A stretch of DNA of 7,910 nt, from positions 1 through 7,910 of the forward strand of contig JAGWZD010000085.1 in assembly GCA_018968995.1 (NCBI GenBank), in the 5' to 3' direction. Of the stretch, positions 1-6,585 are shown in pieces. The DNA is from Bdellovibrionales bacterium. GTDB lineage: Bacteria > Bdellovibrionota > UBA1018. The notes beneath the pieces were generated by a model. The model made no database searches, had not been told where the DNA came from, and was given only the letters and a program-made list of their open reading frames with translations. Every line of letters starts with the position of its first letter. Position 1 is the first letter of the stretch. The position numbers and the translations under genes are program-made.

Positions 1-34
1 AGGTTGAGGAGAGAGGGGTCTCTTTTGAGTTCAT
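1..34 (-). CDS. 5' end of an unidentified gene coupled to the glycosyltransferase (partial)
   Basis: On the minus strand the sequence ATGA at 34-31 combines an ATG with the TGA stop of the glycosyltransferase gene. The frame opened by this ATG reads MNSKETPLSST and stays open to the window edge. Four-base ATGA overlaps are typical of translationally coupled genes in bacterial operons, so a second gene of the same transcript probably begins here. No strong Shine-Dalgarno is visible (only a GGTGA about 5 nt upstream), which fits re-initiation after the upstream stop. Eleven codons are too few to identify a product, and a chance open frame is possible. Confidence 0.35.
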   Translation of the reverse strand, partial: MNSKETPLSST

Positions 35-780
35 GAAGTCACCGGGAGAAATGCAATTCGGAATTTCATTTGGATGACCCGGAAAAACATTTCGATTCCA
101 TCTTTCAATGGATTGATTCGACTTCCCTCTTGATGTTCCCAAACTACTGGGACTTCTACCATGGAAAGACCTGCTCGCTTTGCAAACAGCAGTAGCTCGA
201 CATCCCAGGCGAAGCGCTTCACCTGAAGCAAGGGTAGAAAAGGGCGAACAGAGGGCATGTGGATCAGCTTGAATCCACATTGGGTGTCTTTGAAGGGAAG
301 GCCCGTGATCCATCGCACGGCTAAATTGAAAATCCGCCCCAAGTTTTCCCGAAGCCAAGACTGTCTTTCCTTTCGAACGCTTCCCTCAATGTCTCGCGAC
401 CCCATGGCGATTTGGGCACCGGGTGTAGGGGTTCCGAGGCATGATTGAGAGAGTGGAATAAATTGATCCCAGGGTGTGGCCGAATCCGCGTCCGCGATCA
501 GGCACCAATCGCTCTGAATGAGCTTTAGGCCAGTGTGGATTGCGTTCCCCTTGCCTTGGTTTGGGGTTACGGAGTGGATCCTCAGTTCTGGCAGTTCTGA
601 GGTAAAGTTTTTTGCGATTTGGGTGGTTTCGTCCTGGGAGCCATCGTCGATCATCCAGATCTCCTGGAGCTCTACCGATTTGAAAATGCCCTTTTCTTTC
701 GATGACTTAATGAGAGCCAGGGTTTGGGGAAGTCGGCCAGCTTCATTGAAGGCTGGGATCACAATGGAGAGCGAAGGCAT
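31..780 (-). CDS. family 2 glycosyltransferase, dolichyl/polyprenyl-phosphate sugar transferase type
   Basis: This encodes a complete 249-residue GT-A fold glycosyltransferase, expected to move glucose or mannose from a nucleotide sugar to a polyprenyl phosphate at the cytoplasmic membrane face. Visible landmarks are the N-terminal strand LSIVIPAFNE (4-13), DDGSQDET (45-52, nucleotide binding), NQGKGNA (74-80), the metal-binding DADSATP (97-103), GSR (127-129), DTQCGFK (165-171) and WDVELL (192-197). The order and spacing match the ALG5/DPM1-like subgroup rather than cell-wall GT2 enzymes. No membrane segment is evident, so it would be soluble or peripheral. The ATG at 780 puts the family's first strand at residue 4, which is usual. 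It has no obvious Shine-Dalgarno, and a TACAGT -10-like element sits only about 9 nt upstream, so a very short leader is possible. The exact sugar and acceptor cannot be read from the sequence. Confidence 0.92.
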   Translation of the reverse strand: MPSLSIVIPAFNEAGRLPQTLALIKSSKEKGIFKSVELQEIWMIDDGSQDETTQIAKNFTSELPELRIHSVTPNQGKGNAIHTGLKLIQSDWCLIADADSATPWDQFIPLSQSCLGTPTPGAQIAMGSRDIEGSVRKERQSWLRENLGRIFNLAVRWITGLPFKDTQCGFKLIHMPSVRPFLPLLQVKRFAWDVELLLFAKRAGLSMVEVPVVWEHQEGSRINPLKDGIEMFFRVIQMKFRIAFLPVTS

Positions 781-837
781 GCCAAAATACTGTAATTCCA
801 GAGGAAAAAAGGAAAGATTTTTCTCCGAAAAAATTAG

Positions 838-866
838 TTGACCAAAAAAATCAGCAATGAGATCCT
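838..866 (+). promoter_or_regulatory. candidate sigma-70-type promoter of the leader RNA
   Basis: TTGACC (838-843) matches the -35 consensus at 5 of 6 positions. A 17-nt A-rich spacer separates it from GATCCT (861-866), which matches the -10 at only 3 of 6. Transcription would begin around 873, just before the GGAGG ribosome site of the small ORF. It faces away from the glycosyltransferase gene, so the ~100-bp gap would be a divergent promoter region. The weak -10 makes this tentative. Confidence 0.35.
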
Positions 867-885
867 AATCTTACGGAGGACGAAT

Positions 886-969
886 ATGAGAATAAACGAA
901 GCACGTATGCTCTCTCATGACGCAAAAGATGAAAAGCACAAGGTCCACCTCGTGGGGCCTCCACGCTAG
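886..969 (+). CDS. 27-codon ORF, possible leader peptide
   Basis: An ATG at 886 lies 6 nt after a clean GGAGG (875-879) and opens a 27-codon frame ending in TAG (967-969). The peptide begins MRINEARMLSH, ends KVHLVGPPR, and is very hydrophilic with four Lys, four Arg-like basic positions around three His, and no membrane segment. Its last five sense codons lie on the hairpin 951-965, and codons 19-21 cover the left arm of the 941-946/1002-1007 stem, so a ribosome translating it would disrupt both. The Pro-Pro near the end is a possible slow site. It has no homologue I recognise. The strong ribosome site is the main evidence that it is translated; a chance ORF cannot be excluded. Confidence 0.35.
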   Translation: MRINEARMLSHDAKDEKHKVHLVGPPR

Positions 970-1169
970 TTTGAGCATGAGTGAGACGCCATGACGTCGG
1001 CGGACCTCATGAACCGTTGTCCCGAACCCGGCCAGGTTGGGGAGCTACGGCTTGATCGAAAAACTGAATAAAAGGAAAAGGGGAGCGAGAGGGAAGGGAG
1101 CCTAAGAATAATACTACCTGGCGACGATCTTCACCCCAACCCCCCTAAAAAGAAGTCTTCAGGACTCCA

Positions 1170-1201
1170 GGGCCCAGGCGTAATGCTTGGGCCCTTTTTT
1201 T
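1170..1201 (+). terminator. intrinsic terminator upstream of smc
   Basis: GGGCCCA (1170-1176) pairs perfectly with TGGGCCC (1188-1194). Three more pairs (GGC with GCT, one a G-U) continue the stem down to a GTAAT loop. Seven T residues follow at 1195-1201. This is a textbook rho-independent terminator for plus-strand transcription. No minus-strand T tract exists, so it is one-directional. It ends whatever RNA starts near 873 and stands 77 bp before the smc start codon. Confidence 0.87.
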
Positions 1202-1278
1202 GTTTCCTTTTCGTCCCATTTAAGCGAAAACTTCCCCTAAGCGTCATTCTTTTTACGCCTTTTGGGGGACATCGACTT

Positions 1279-4200
1279 ATGCGGATTAAACGCTTAGAGA
1301 TTCAAGGATTTAAGTCATTCAAAGACAAAACGGTGATCTACTTTGACCGACCCATTACGGGTATTGTTGGCCCAAATGGTTCTGGAAAGTCCAATATTGT
1401 GGACGCCTTTTTCTGGGTCATGGGAGAGCAGTCCTACAAGCACATTCGTTCAAGCGGCTCGGATGACATTATCTTTAAAGGAAGTTCAAAATATCAGCCT
1501 CTTGGAATGGCTGAGGCAACCCTGGTTCTGGAACAGGATGTGGTGGATACCGAAAACGCTCCGATGGGAGCTTCTTCCACCGAAGAGGGGGCTGTGTCCG
1601 TAAAGAAACGGGAGATCTCGGTTACCCGCAGGGTCTATCGTTCCGGCGAAGGAGAGTATTTCATCAACGGAGTTCAGGCCCGCTTGAAGGATATCCATGA
1701 GTTGTTTTTGGATACCGGTGCCGGAGCCAAAGGGTATTCCGTTATTGAGCAAGGGCAGATCGACAAGGTAGTAAACTCGAAGCCCGAAGACCGAAGGCTC
1801 ATCATCGAGGATGCGGCGGGGATCGCAAAGTACAAGGCCCGCAAAAAAGAATCCTTAAAAAAGCTCGAAGGCGCGAATCAAAACCTTGCGAGGATCAATG
1901 ATGTTCTTGCAGAAATCGATCGCTCTCTTTCCAGTCTTGAGCGTCAGGCGCAAAAGGCCCGCCGCTACAAAGAGTACCGTGCAGAGCTTTTGGAAAAAGA
2001 AACCGCATGGGGACGTCGCAAGTTTCAAGTCCTGAATCGGCAATTCGGAAAGATCGAGCAGGATCGTGCGGGCCTCGATCACCTTTTGGTCGGACTTCGC
2101 GCTGAGCTTTCCCAGTGTGAGCTCGATCTTGAGACCCGCAGGGTGGAGCAATTGAATGATTCCAAGCTGGTGGAACAATTGCAGGCAGGGGTGGAAAGCT
2201 ACTCCTCTGACCTGACTCATCATCAAAGTGCGCTTGAGCTCTCACGCAAGCGTCAGGAAGATTTGAATCGTCAACTTGTTCAACTCGCCTCTGAAAAAGA
2301 GCAGATTGAAGAGGAGTTGAATCAGTACCGCGAGTCGGTGGCTGCAAAGAGCGAAGAGTTCTCGGGTTTGGATGGAAAAGTTGAAGCGCTCACGGCGCAG
2401 GCCGAAGAATTGTCATCAAAGGTATTCTCTCTTCGGGATGCGCATGACACGAATAAGCGCGAGGCTGAAACAAACCGCAGGCAGTTTGTAGAACTTACCG
2501 AAAAAACTTCGCAAAGCTATTCTAAGATCGCAACTTTTGAAGAGCGGATTCAAGGCGCAGAAGCGCGCCTTCAGGCCCTAAAGACGCAAGAGCAAGAGAT
2601 TCTTGCCGAGCTTCAGATCCAAAGACAAGAGTTAGTGGCGATCACTGAAAAACTCGAAGAGCGCACTCACGCTCGCGATGAGGCCCGGGGGGCGCTGGAA
2701 CAAAAGAAGCTTGAGTTGGCTGAAACCGAGACCACTACCAAAACGCTTCGATCCGATCGCGATCGCGCGCTAAAGGAGCTCACCTCCCTCAGCTCTCGCC
2801 TGAAAAGTCTTGAAGAGCTTGAAAAAGCCCGCGAAGGCATGGCTAATGGTCCAAAGAAGATTCTCGAGTGGTCCTCTGAGAAAGGCAGCCCATTTGCCGT
2901 CCTTTCCGACTTCATCGAGGTCGAAAGCGGATATGAGGCGGCAGTGGAAGCGGTTCTTGGTCATGCGTTTGAGCGGCTCTATGCGCAGGATGCTTCTGCG
3001 GCTTTTTCGGCGCTTCAGTTTTTGCGTGAAAACGATGCCGGAAGTGCCGCAATCCAGATTGCAATTCCATCAGCCGAATTCAAGGAAAAGGCCAGCTACA
3101 ATCCGCTTCACAAGTTCGTTCGTCTTGTTTCTCCGGAAGGGTATTCGGTTGAGAATTCGCGCGCCGTTCATCGCTTGATCGAAGTCCTTGTTTCCTCGGT
3201 AGAAGTATTGGAAGAGGTTCCAGCTGTATCCGATATTCGCACCTATCAGGCGGAAGGCATCAGTTTTGTCACTCGCAATGGGATCTGGTTTGATTCGAAT
3301 CAAGGTGTTCTCTTTGGAGGAAACGCTGAGAGTGATCAAGCGGGATCCTTGCTAGCAAGGAAGAGAATCATTCAGGAGCTGAAAGGCGAAGTCGCTGCGG
3401 CAGAAGTAAGGCAACTTGATCTTGAGAATGCATTGAGCGCTGCCGGAATCAAGCTTGAAGGTTTGCAGACTGAAGTGCAGTCCCTTTCTCAATCCCGAAG
3501 CGATCTGGAAGTGGAAGTAAATTCTCTGGATCGTGGGAAATCCCAGATCGAGCGCAAGGTCTCTGAAGTGGAGCGTTCGACCGCTCGATTCTCGGGGGAT
3601 CGCGAGCAGATTGAAGAGCAGATCAGTGCGTCCCGCGCAAGCATCGAGGAGCTTCAGACTTCTCTCGCTGAGATGGCTGAGCGTAAGTCAGAGATTGAAG
3701 TCTGGATCAAGGACCATGAAGAGCGTTTGTCGATGAAGGACGAGGAGCTTCGTGCTTCCGAGACCTCTCTTCAGGACGTCCGGATTCAGGAAGCTTCCGA
3801 GCGGGAACGTAAGAATTCACTCAAGAAAGAGCTTGAGACCGAGCAGCGGTTTTTACAGGATCGCGAGCGTCGTCTAAGCGAGGTGGATCGTTTACTCGAA
3901 ACCTTTGGTCAGGATCGCTCTCAGTATTCGGATGGAGACCAAGAGCATGAATCCGAGATTCAGCGACTCTCCCGCTTGCTCTCGGAAAAGCGCGAGGAGC
4001 TCTCGATCCTGAAGGATCGATTTGAGCAGTCCAATTCCCTGGTGACCTCCGGTATGGAGCGGATCAAGGAACTGCACAAGCTTGGTGACGAGAAAACCCA
4101 AGCGCTCACCCAGCTTTCCATTGATATCGAACGCGTGGTTTCTGAGCTCGGACATCTGAAGGCCAACATGGAAGAGAAGTATGGAGTCGGGTGCCTCGAG

Positions 4201-4926
4201 GAAGCCCAAGGTGTCGACATCCAGGAAGAAATGAATGATCCGGTCGTCACGATTGAAATGTCGGAAGAGGAAGAAAAGGTTCTTCATGCCGATGTAGAAG
4301 AATTGCGTGAGAAAATCCGGCGCTTGGGTGAGGTGAACACGATGGCGGTCGAGGAATACGAAGCCATGCAGAAGCGTCACGAGCACCTCTTCAAGGAAAA
4401 GGCCGATCTTGAAACTTCGATGCAGAATCTGAACGAGGCAATCGAGCACATCAACAAAACCTCGGAAGAACGATTCCAGAAGGCATTTGAGGCGATTGCA
4501 TCCCGGTTTGAAAAACTGTTTCCGATTATTTTCGGGGGCGGTCAAGCGCAGCTGTCGCTTGTGTATCCGGAAGGATCCACCGATATTCTTGATGCCGGAG
4601 TAGACATTCTGGCTCAGCCTCCTGGAAAGAAGATTTCGAACATGACTCTTCTTTCAGGTGGGGAAAAGGCACTTACGGCTCTTTCCCTGATTTTTGCGAT
4701 CTTCATGGTGAAGCCATCTCCATTCTGTATCTTGGATGAGGTGGATGCTCCGCTTGATGATTCTAACATCGGAAAGTTCAACGCGCTGGTGCGTGAAATG
4801 TCCGTGAAGTCCCAATTCATCCTTGTGACTCACAACAAGAAGACCATGGAGTTGAACGATGCACTCTACGGGGTGACGATGGAGGAGCCCGGTGTTTCCA
4901 GAATGGTATCAATCCAGCTTCAGTAG
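1279..4926 (+). CDS. smc: chromosome segregation ATPase SMC
   Basis: This is the complete bacterial SMC of 1215 residues, the core of the SMC-ScpAB condensin that organises and separates newly replicated DNA. From this start the protein begins MRIKRLEIQGFKSF, the family's usual N-terminus. It shows Walker A GPNGSGKS (31-38), VIEQGQID (about 155-162), a long charged coiled coil, a hinge at about 520-690 (including FIEVESGYEAAVEAVLG and a GVLFGG segment), the returning coil, ABC signature LLSGGEKALTALSL (1124-1137), Walker B FCILDE (1149-1154) with the catalytic Glu, the LDDSN D-loop and the switch His in LVTHN (H1185). The ATG at 1279 follows GGGGGA by about 9 nt. The in-frame ATG at 1183 is rejected because it lies in a terminator loop. 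A loop of roughly a dozen residues more than I expect sits near 86-112. No scpA or scpB is in the window. lolA overlaps its 3' end. Confidence 0.97.
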   Translation: MRIKRLEIQGFKSFKDKTVIYFDRPITGIVGPNGSGKSNIVDAFFWVMGEQSYKHIRSSGSDDIIFKGSSKYQPLGMAEATLVLEQDVVDTENAPMGASSTEEGAVSVKKREISVTRRVYRSGEGEYFINGVQARLKDIHELFLDTGAGAKGYSVIEQGQIDKVVNSKPEDRRLIIEDAAGIAKYKARKKESLKKLEGANQNLARINDVLAEIDRSLSSLERQAQKARRYKEYRAELLEKETAWGRRKFQVLNRQFGKIEQDRAGLDHLLVGLRAELSQCELDLETRRVEQLNDSKLVEQLQAGVESYSSDLTHHQSALELSRKRQEDLNRQLVQLASEKEQIEEELNQYRESVAAKSEEFSGLDGKVEALTAQAEELSSKVFSLRDAHDTNKREAETNRRQFVELTEKTSQSYSKIATFEERIQGAEARLQALKTQEQEILAELQIQRQELVAITEKLEERTHARDEARGALEQKKLELAETETTTKTLRSDRDRALKELTSLSSRLKSLEELEKAREGMANGPKKILEWSSEKGSPFAVLSDFIEVESGYEAAVEAVLGHAFERLYAQDASAAFSALQFLRENDAGSAAIQIAIPSAEFKEKASYNPLHKFVRLVSPEGYSVENSRAVHRLIEVLVSSVEVLEEVPAVSDIRTYQAEGISFVTRNGIWFDSNQGVLFGGNAESDQAGSLLARKRIIQELKGEVAAAEVRQLDLENALSAAGIKLEGLQTEVQSLSQSRSDLEVEVNSLDRGKSQIERKVSEVERSTARFSGDREQIEEQISASRASIEELQTSLAEMAERKSEIEVWIKDHEERLSMKDEELRASETSLQDVRIQEASERERKNSLKKELETEQRFLQDRERRLSEVDRLLETFGQDRSQYSDGDQEHESEIQRLSRLLSEKREELSILKDRFEQSNSLVTSGMERIKELHKLGDEKTQALTQLSIDIERVVSELGHLKANMEEKYGVGCLEEAQGVDIQEEMNDPVVTIEMSEEEEKVLHADVEELREKIRRLGEVNTMAVEEYEAMQKRHEHLFKEKADLETSMQNLNEAIEHINKTSEERFQKAFEAIASRFEKLFPIIFGGGQAQLSLVYPEGSTDILDAGVDILAQPPGKKISNMTLLSGGEKALTALSLIFAIFMVKPSPFCILDEVDAPLDDSNIGKFNALVREMSVKSQFILVTHNKKTMELNDALYGVTMEEPGVSRMVSIQLQ
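4881..4887 (+). promoter_or_regulatory. lolA ribosome binding site inside smc
   Basis: GGAGGAG, within the last 15 codons of smc, lies 6 nt before the GTG at 4892. It decides the lolA start: the next in-frame candidate, ATG at 4952-4954, would remove most of the signal peptide and has no comparable ribosome site. Confidence 0.65.
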
Positions 4927-5566
4927 GGCGGTACTTCTCGCGCTGTTGGTGGTTATGCCACCGAGGTTCGGGATCGCGTCTGAAGCATCTCTGCCACCTC
5001 TTCTGCAGGAAGTTCAGGCCCAATATCAAAAGTCTGCCGGAATTCAGGCGGAGTTCACCCAGAGTACGGAAATCAGAGCAACTCGTCAGACAAAAAAGGC
5101 TCAAGGAAGAATTTGGATCAAGCGTCCCGGTAAACTCAGATGGGAAACGCTCGAGCCTGATCCGAATATCCTGGTGAGCGATGGGAAGGTGTATTGGTTT
5201 TATACGCCGCCGTTTGATACGGGTGAGCGCGGGCAGGTTATCATTCGAAAGAAAAGTCAGGTTCAAACCCAGTTCCTGAACGGGTTGCTGAGTGGAACCT
5301 TTGAGTTTGGCAAAGGTGCTGTGGCCATCACCGAAAAGGCTAAGAATATTTTCCTACTCAAGCCAAGGGTAGGAACTGCTGGAGATGTATCGGTTGCTGA
5401 AGTAGAAATCGAAACAATCAAAAAAATGATTTCCAGAGTTACCCTGACTCACACGAGTGGGAACACCACTCGCATTGAGTTGCAGGAGATTTCTCTGGCC
5501 TCGAAGCTCGAGGATTCACTCTTCCGATTCACCATCGATAAGAATACCGACAAGATCGTGGAGTGA
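4892..5566 (+). CDS. lolA: outer-membrane lipoprotein carrier protein LolA
   Basis: This encodes a 224-residue LolA-family periplasmic chaperone, which receives lipoproteins from the LolCDE transporter and carries them to the outer membrane. The start is a GTG, giving an N-terminus with a basic n-region, a hydrophobic core (AVLLALLVV, about 14-22) and a likely signal-peptidase I site near 31-33 (IASEAS). Mature-domain landmarks are IQAEFTQ, QGRIWIKRPGKLRWE, the EPDPNILVSDGKVYWFY strand pair and FLNGLLSG. These match the LolA half-barrel, and the length is close to the ~200 residues of known LolA proteins. The gene overlaps smc by 35 bp in another frame, which suggests co-transcription and translational coupling. 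A LolA-like relative acting on other lipids is possible but less likely. Confidence 0.88.
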   Translation: MFPEWYQSSFSRAVLLALLVVMPPRFGIASEASLPPLLQEVQAQYQKSAGIQAEFTQSTEIRATRQTKKAQGRIWIKRPGKLRWETLEPDPNILVSDGKVYWFYTPPFDTGERGQVIIRKKSQVQTQFLNGLLSGTFEFGKGAVAITEKAKNIFLLKPRVGTAGDVSVAEVEIETIKKMISRVTLTHTSGNTTRIELQEISLASKLEDSLFRFTIDKNTDKIVE

Positions 5567-5569
5567 GGC

Positions 5570-5603
5570 CGCCCGGGCACAGCTCAGAACTGATACCCGG
5601 GCG
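5570..5603. repeat. 8-bp inverted repeat between convergent lolA and flagellin genes
   Basis: CGCCCGGG (5570-5577) and CCCGGGCG (5596-5603) are exact inverted copies around an 18-nt loop, starting 4 nt after the lolA stop. The position between converging genes suggests transcript-end processing or termination for lolA. Neither strand has a following T tract, so it is not a standard intrinsic terminator. Confidence 0.55.
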
Positions 5604-5651
5604 ATCCCCCAGGGCTTCGGCGTGAGAACACTTTTCAGGTTTCAAATCAGG

Positions 5652-6485
5652 TCAGAGCAGTTTCAAAGCGAGTTGTGGTGAGGAGTTCGCCTGAGCAAGA
5701 ACCGAGATTCCTGCGTGGTTTAGGATCTGCTTTTGAGCCATAGCAGTCGCCTCTTCGGCGATGTCGGCATCCATCACCCGTGATCTTGCATTTGCTAGGT
5801 TTTCCTTCGCAATTTGCAGATTGTTCACGGTAGACTGCAGTTTGTTCTGCATGGCGCCGAGTCCCGCTCGTGCTCCGGTCACTCTTGAGATCGCTTCATC
5901 GAGCTTGTCGATGGAGTCCCGAGCTGAATCGATGGTCTCGGATGAGATTCCATTGATACCAAGTTTGTCGGTCCGTACATCGTATTCGCTTACTGCAAAT
6001 TGGATGCGGTCGGCATTATTGTTTCGGGCACCTACTTGAAACTCAAGCTCGTCTTTTTGAGCCATACCGTTTAAGAGCGGGGTGCCGTTGAAATTGGTTA
6101 CATTCGCGATGCGATCAATTTCTTGTTTTAAACTTTGATACTCTTTGTCGATGAACCCGCGCTCCCGATCTCCCACGGTGTCGGAGGCTGCCTGGATGGA
6201 GAGCTCTCTCATTCGGACCAGGATATTTCCCACTTCCGAGAGACCGCCTTCTGCGACCTGAACAAACGAGATTCCGTCGTTTGCGTTTCGCTCGGCTTGC
6301 TTCATGGATCGGATTTGTGCGTGAAGGTTTTCAGAAATCGAGAGGCCCGCTGCATCGTCCCCTGCGGAAACGATCCGATTGCCGGATGCCAATCGACCGA
6401 AGATTTTTTGCTCTTCCAAACTTGTCTTACTCAAGTTTCGTTGAGCCGCCATGGAGGCGATATTGGTTCCTATTCTGAGTCCCAT
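5652..6485 (-). CDS. fliC: flagellin, downstream copy of a tandem pair
   Basis: This encodes a complete 277-residue flagellin, a subunit of the helical flagellar filament exported by the flagellar type III apparatus. It has only the conserved ends: N-terminal D0/D1 (about 1-135, with GLRIGTNIASMAAQRNL, AGDDAAGLSIS, NANDGIS and RMRELSIQAASDT at 91-103), a short linker, and C-terminal D1/D0 (about 185-277, ending in SVLAQANSSPQLALKLL). The variable outer domains D2/D3 of enteric flagellins are absent. The start at 6485 gives the family's MGLRI N-terminus; an in-frame ATG 13 codons upstream adds an unrelated tail and is rejected. The ribosome site is weak (AAGGG about 10 nt upstream), much poorer than that of the other flagellin gene. 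The first ~130 residues align without gaps to the upstream copy, so they are duplicates that have diverged. Lower expression than the upstream copy is an inference from its ribosome site and promoter. Confidence 0.95.
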   Translation of the reverse strand: MGLRIGTNIASMAAQRNLSKTSLEEQKIFGRLASGNRIVSAGDDAAGLSISENLHAQIRSMKQAERNANDGISFVQVAEGGLSEVGNILVRMRELSIQAASDTVGDRERGFIDKEYQSLKQEIDRIANVTNFNGTPLLNGMAQKDELEFQVGARNNNADRIQFAVSEYDVRTDKLGINGISSETIDSARDSIDKLDEAISRVTGARAGLGAMQNKLQSTVNNLQIAKENLANARSRVMDADIAEEATAMAQKQILNHAGISVLAQANSSPQLALKLL

Positions 6486-6529
6486 ACTACTTTGCCCTTT
6501 CGTCTCACGCTGTAACCCGTTCATGCGTG

Positions 6530-6566
6530 CCTGGGTCCCTTATGGCCCAGGGCTTTTCGACGCCCT
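6530..6566 (-). promoter_or_regulatory. two mutually exclusive hairpins in the leader of the downstream flagellin
   Basis: On the + strand, CCTGGG (6530-6535) pairs with CCCAGG (6546-6551), and AGGGC (6549-6553) pairs with GCCCT (6562-6566). The two hairpins share bases 6549-6551, so only one can be fully formed. They lie 45-80 nt upstream of the start codon, inside the transcript if the promoter candidate at 6586-6614 is right. A post-transcriptional control role is speculative. Confidence 0.4.
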
Positions 6567-6585
6567 CAGAAACAGTGTACGAAAC

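Larger units (their letters stand above)
873..1201 (+). ncRNA. structured leader RNA or small RNA upstream of smc, unassigned family
   Basis: This stretch lies between a candidate promoter and a strong terminator and has no conventional gene. It can fold extensively. AGGTCC (941-946) pairs with GGACCT (1002-1007), enclosing the hairpin CGTGG-GGCCT-CCACG (951-965) and a CGCC/GGCG arm (987-990 with 999-1002). Further on, GCCAGGT (1031-1037) can pair with ACCTGGC (1116-1122), while GGTTGGGG (1035-1042) can pair with CCCCAACC (1134-1141); these two exclude each other. The stretch 1070-1100 is almost all purine. I compared it from memory with 6S, SRP, RNase P, tmRNA and the common riboswitch cores and found no match. 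It could be a trans-acting RNA ended by the terminator, or an attenuator controlling read-through into smc. The boundaries are inferred. Confidence 0.4.

Noticed and set aside
991..1071. Second 26-codon ORF (ATG at 991) in the leader.
   Set aside because: It has no Shine-Dalgarno and overlaps the strongest RNA stems; kept only as a remote possibility.
1112..1145. CTACCTGGCGACGATCTTCACC resembles part of 6S RNA (E. coli 3' bubble) or an end of 5S rRNA.
   Set aside because: The rest of either RNA is missing: no 6S closing stem or terminal hairpin at the right distances, and no 5S core on either strand.
886..1182. The mini-ORF frame is the same as the smc frame, suggesting a decayed N-terminal gene.
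   Set aside because: It is broken by TAG (967), TGA (982) and TAA (1069), and the translated stretches resemble nothing known; same-frame placement has a one-in-three chance.
1183..1278. In-frame 32-residue N-terminal extension of SMC from the ATG at 1183.
   Set aside because: The ATG lies in the loop of the terminator hairpin, the extension has no family similarity, and MRIKRLEIQGFKSF at 1279 is the normal N-terminus with its own GGGGGA ribosome site.
3892..4545. Long minus-strand open frame of 217 codons inside smc.
   Set aside because: It is a shadow of the smc coiled-coil coding sequence, with no family signature and no independent ribosome site.
6486..6524. In-frame 13-residue extension of the downstream flagellin.
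   Set aside because: Flagellins begin with MGLRI or similar; the added residues are unrelated and have no better ribosome site.
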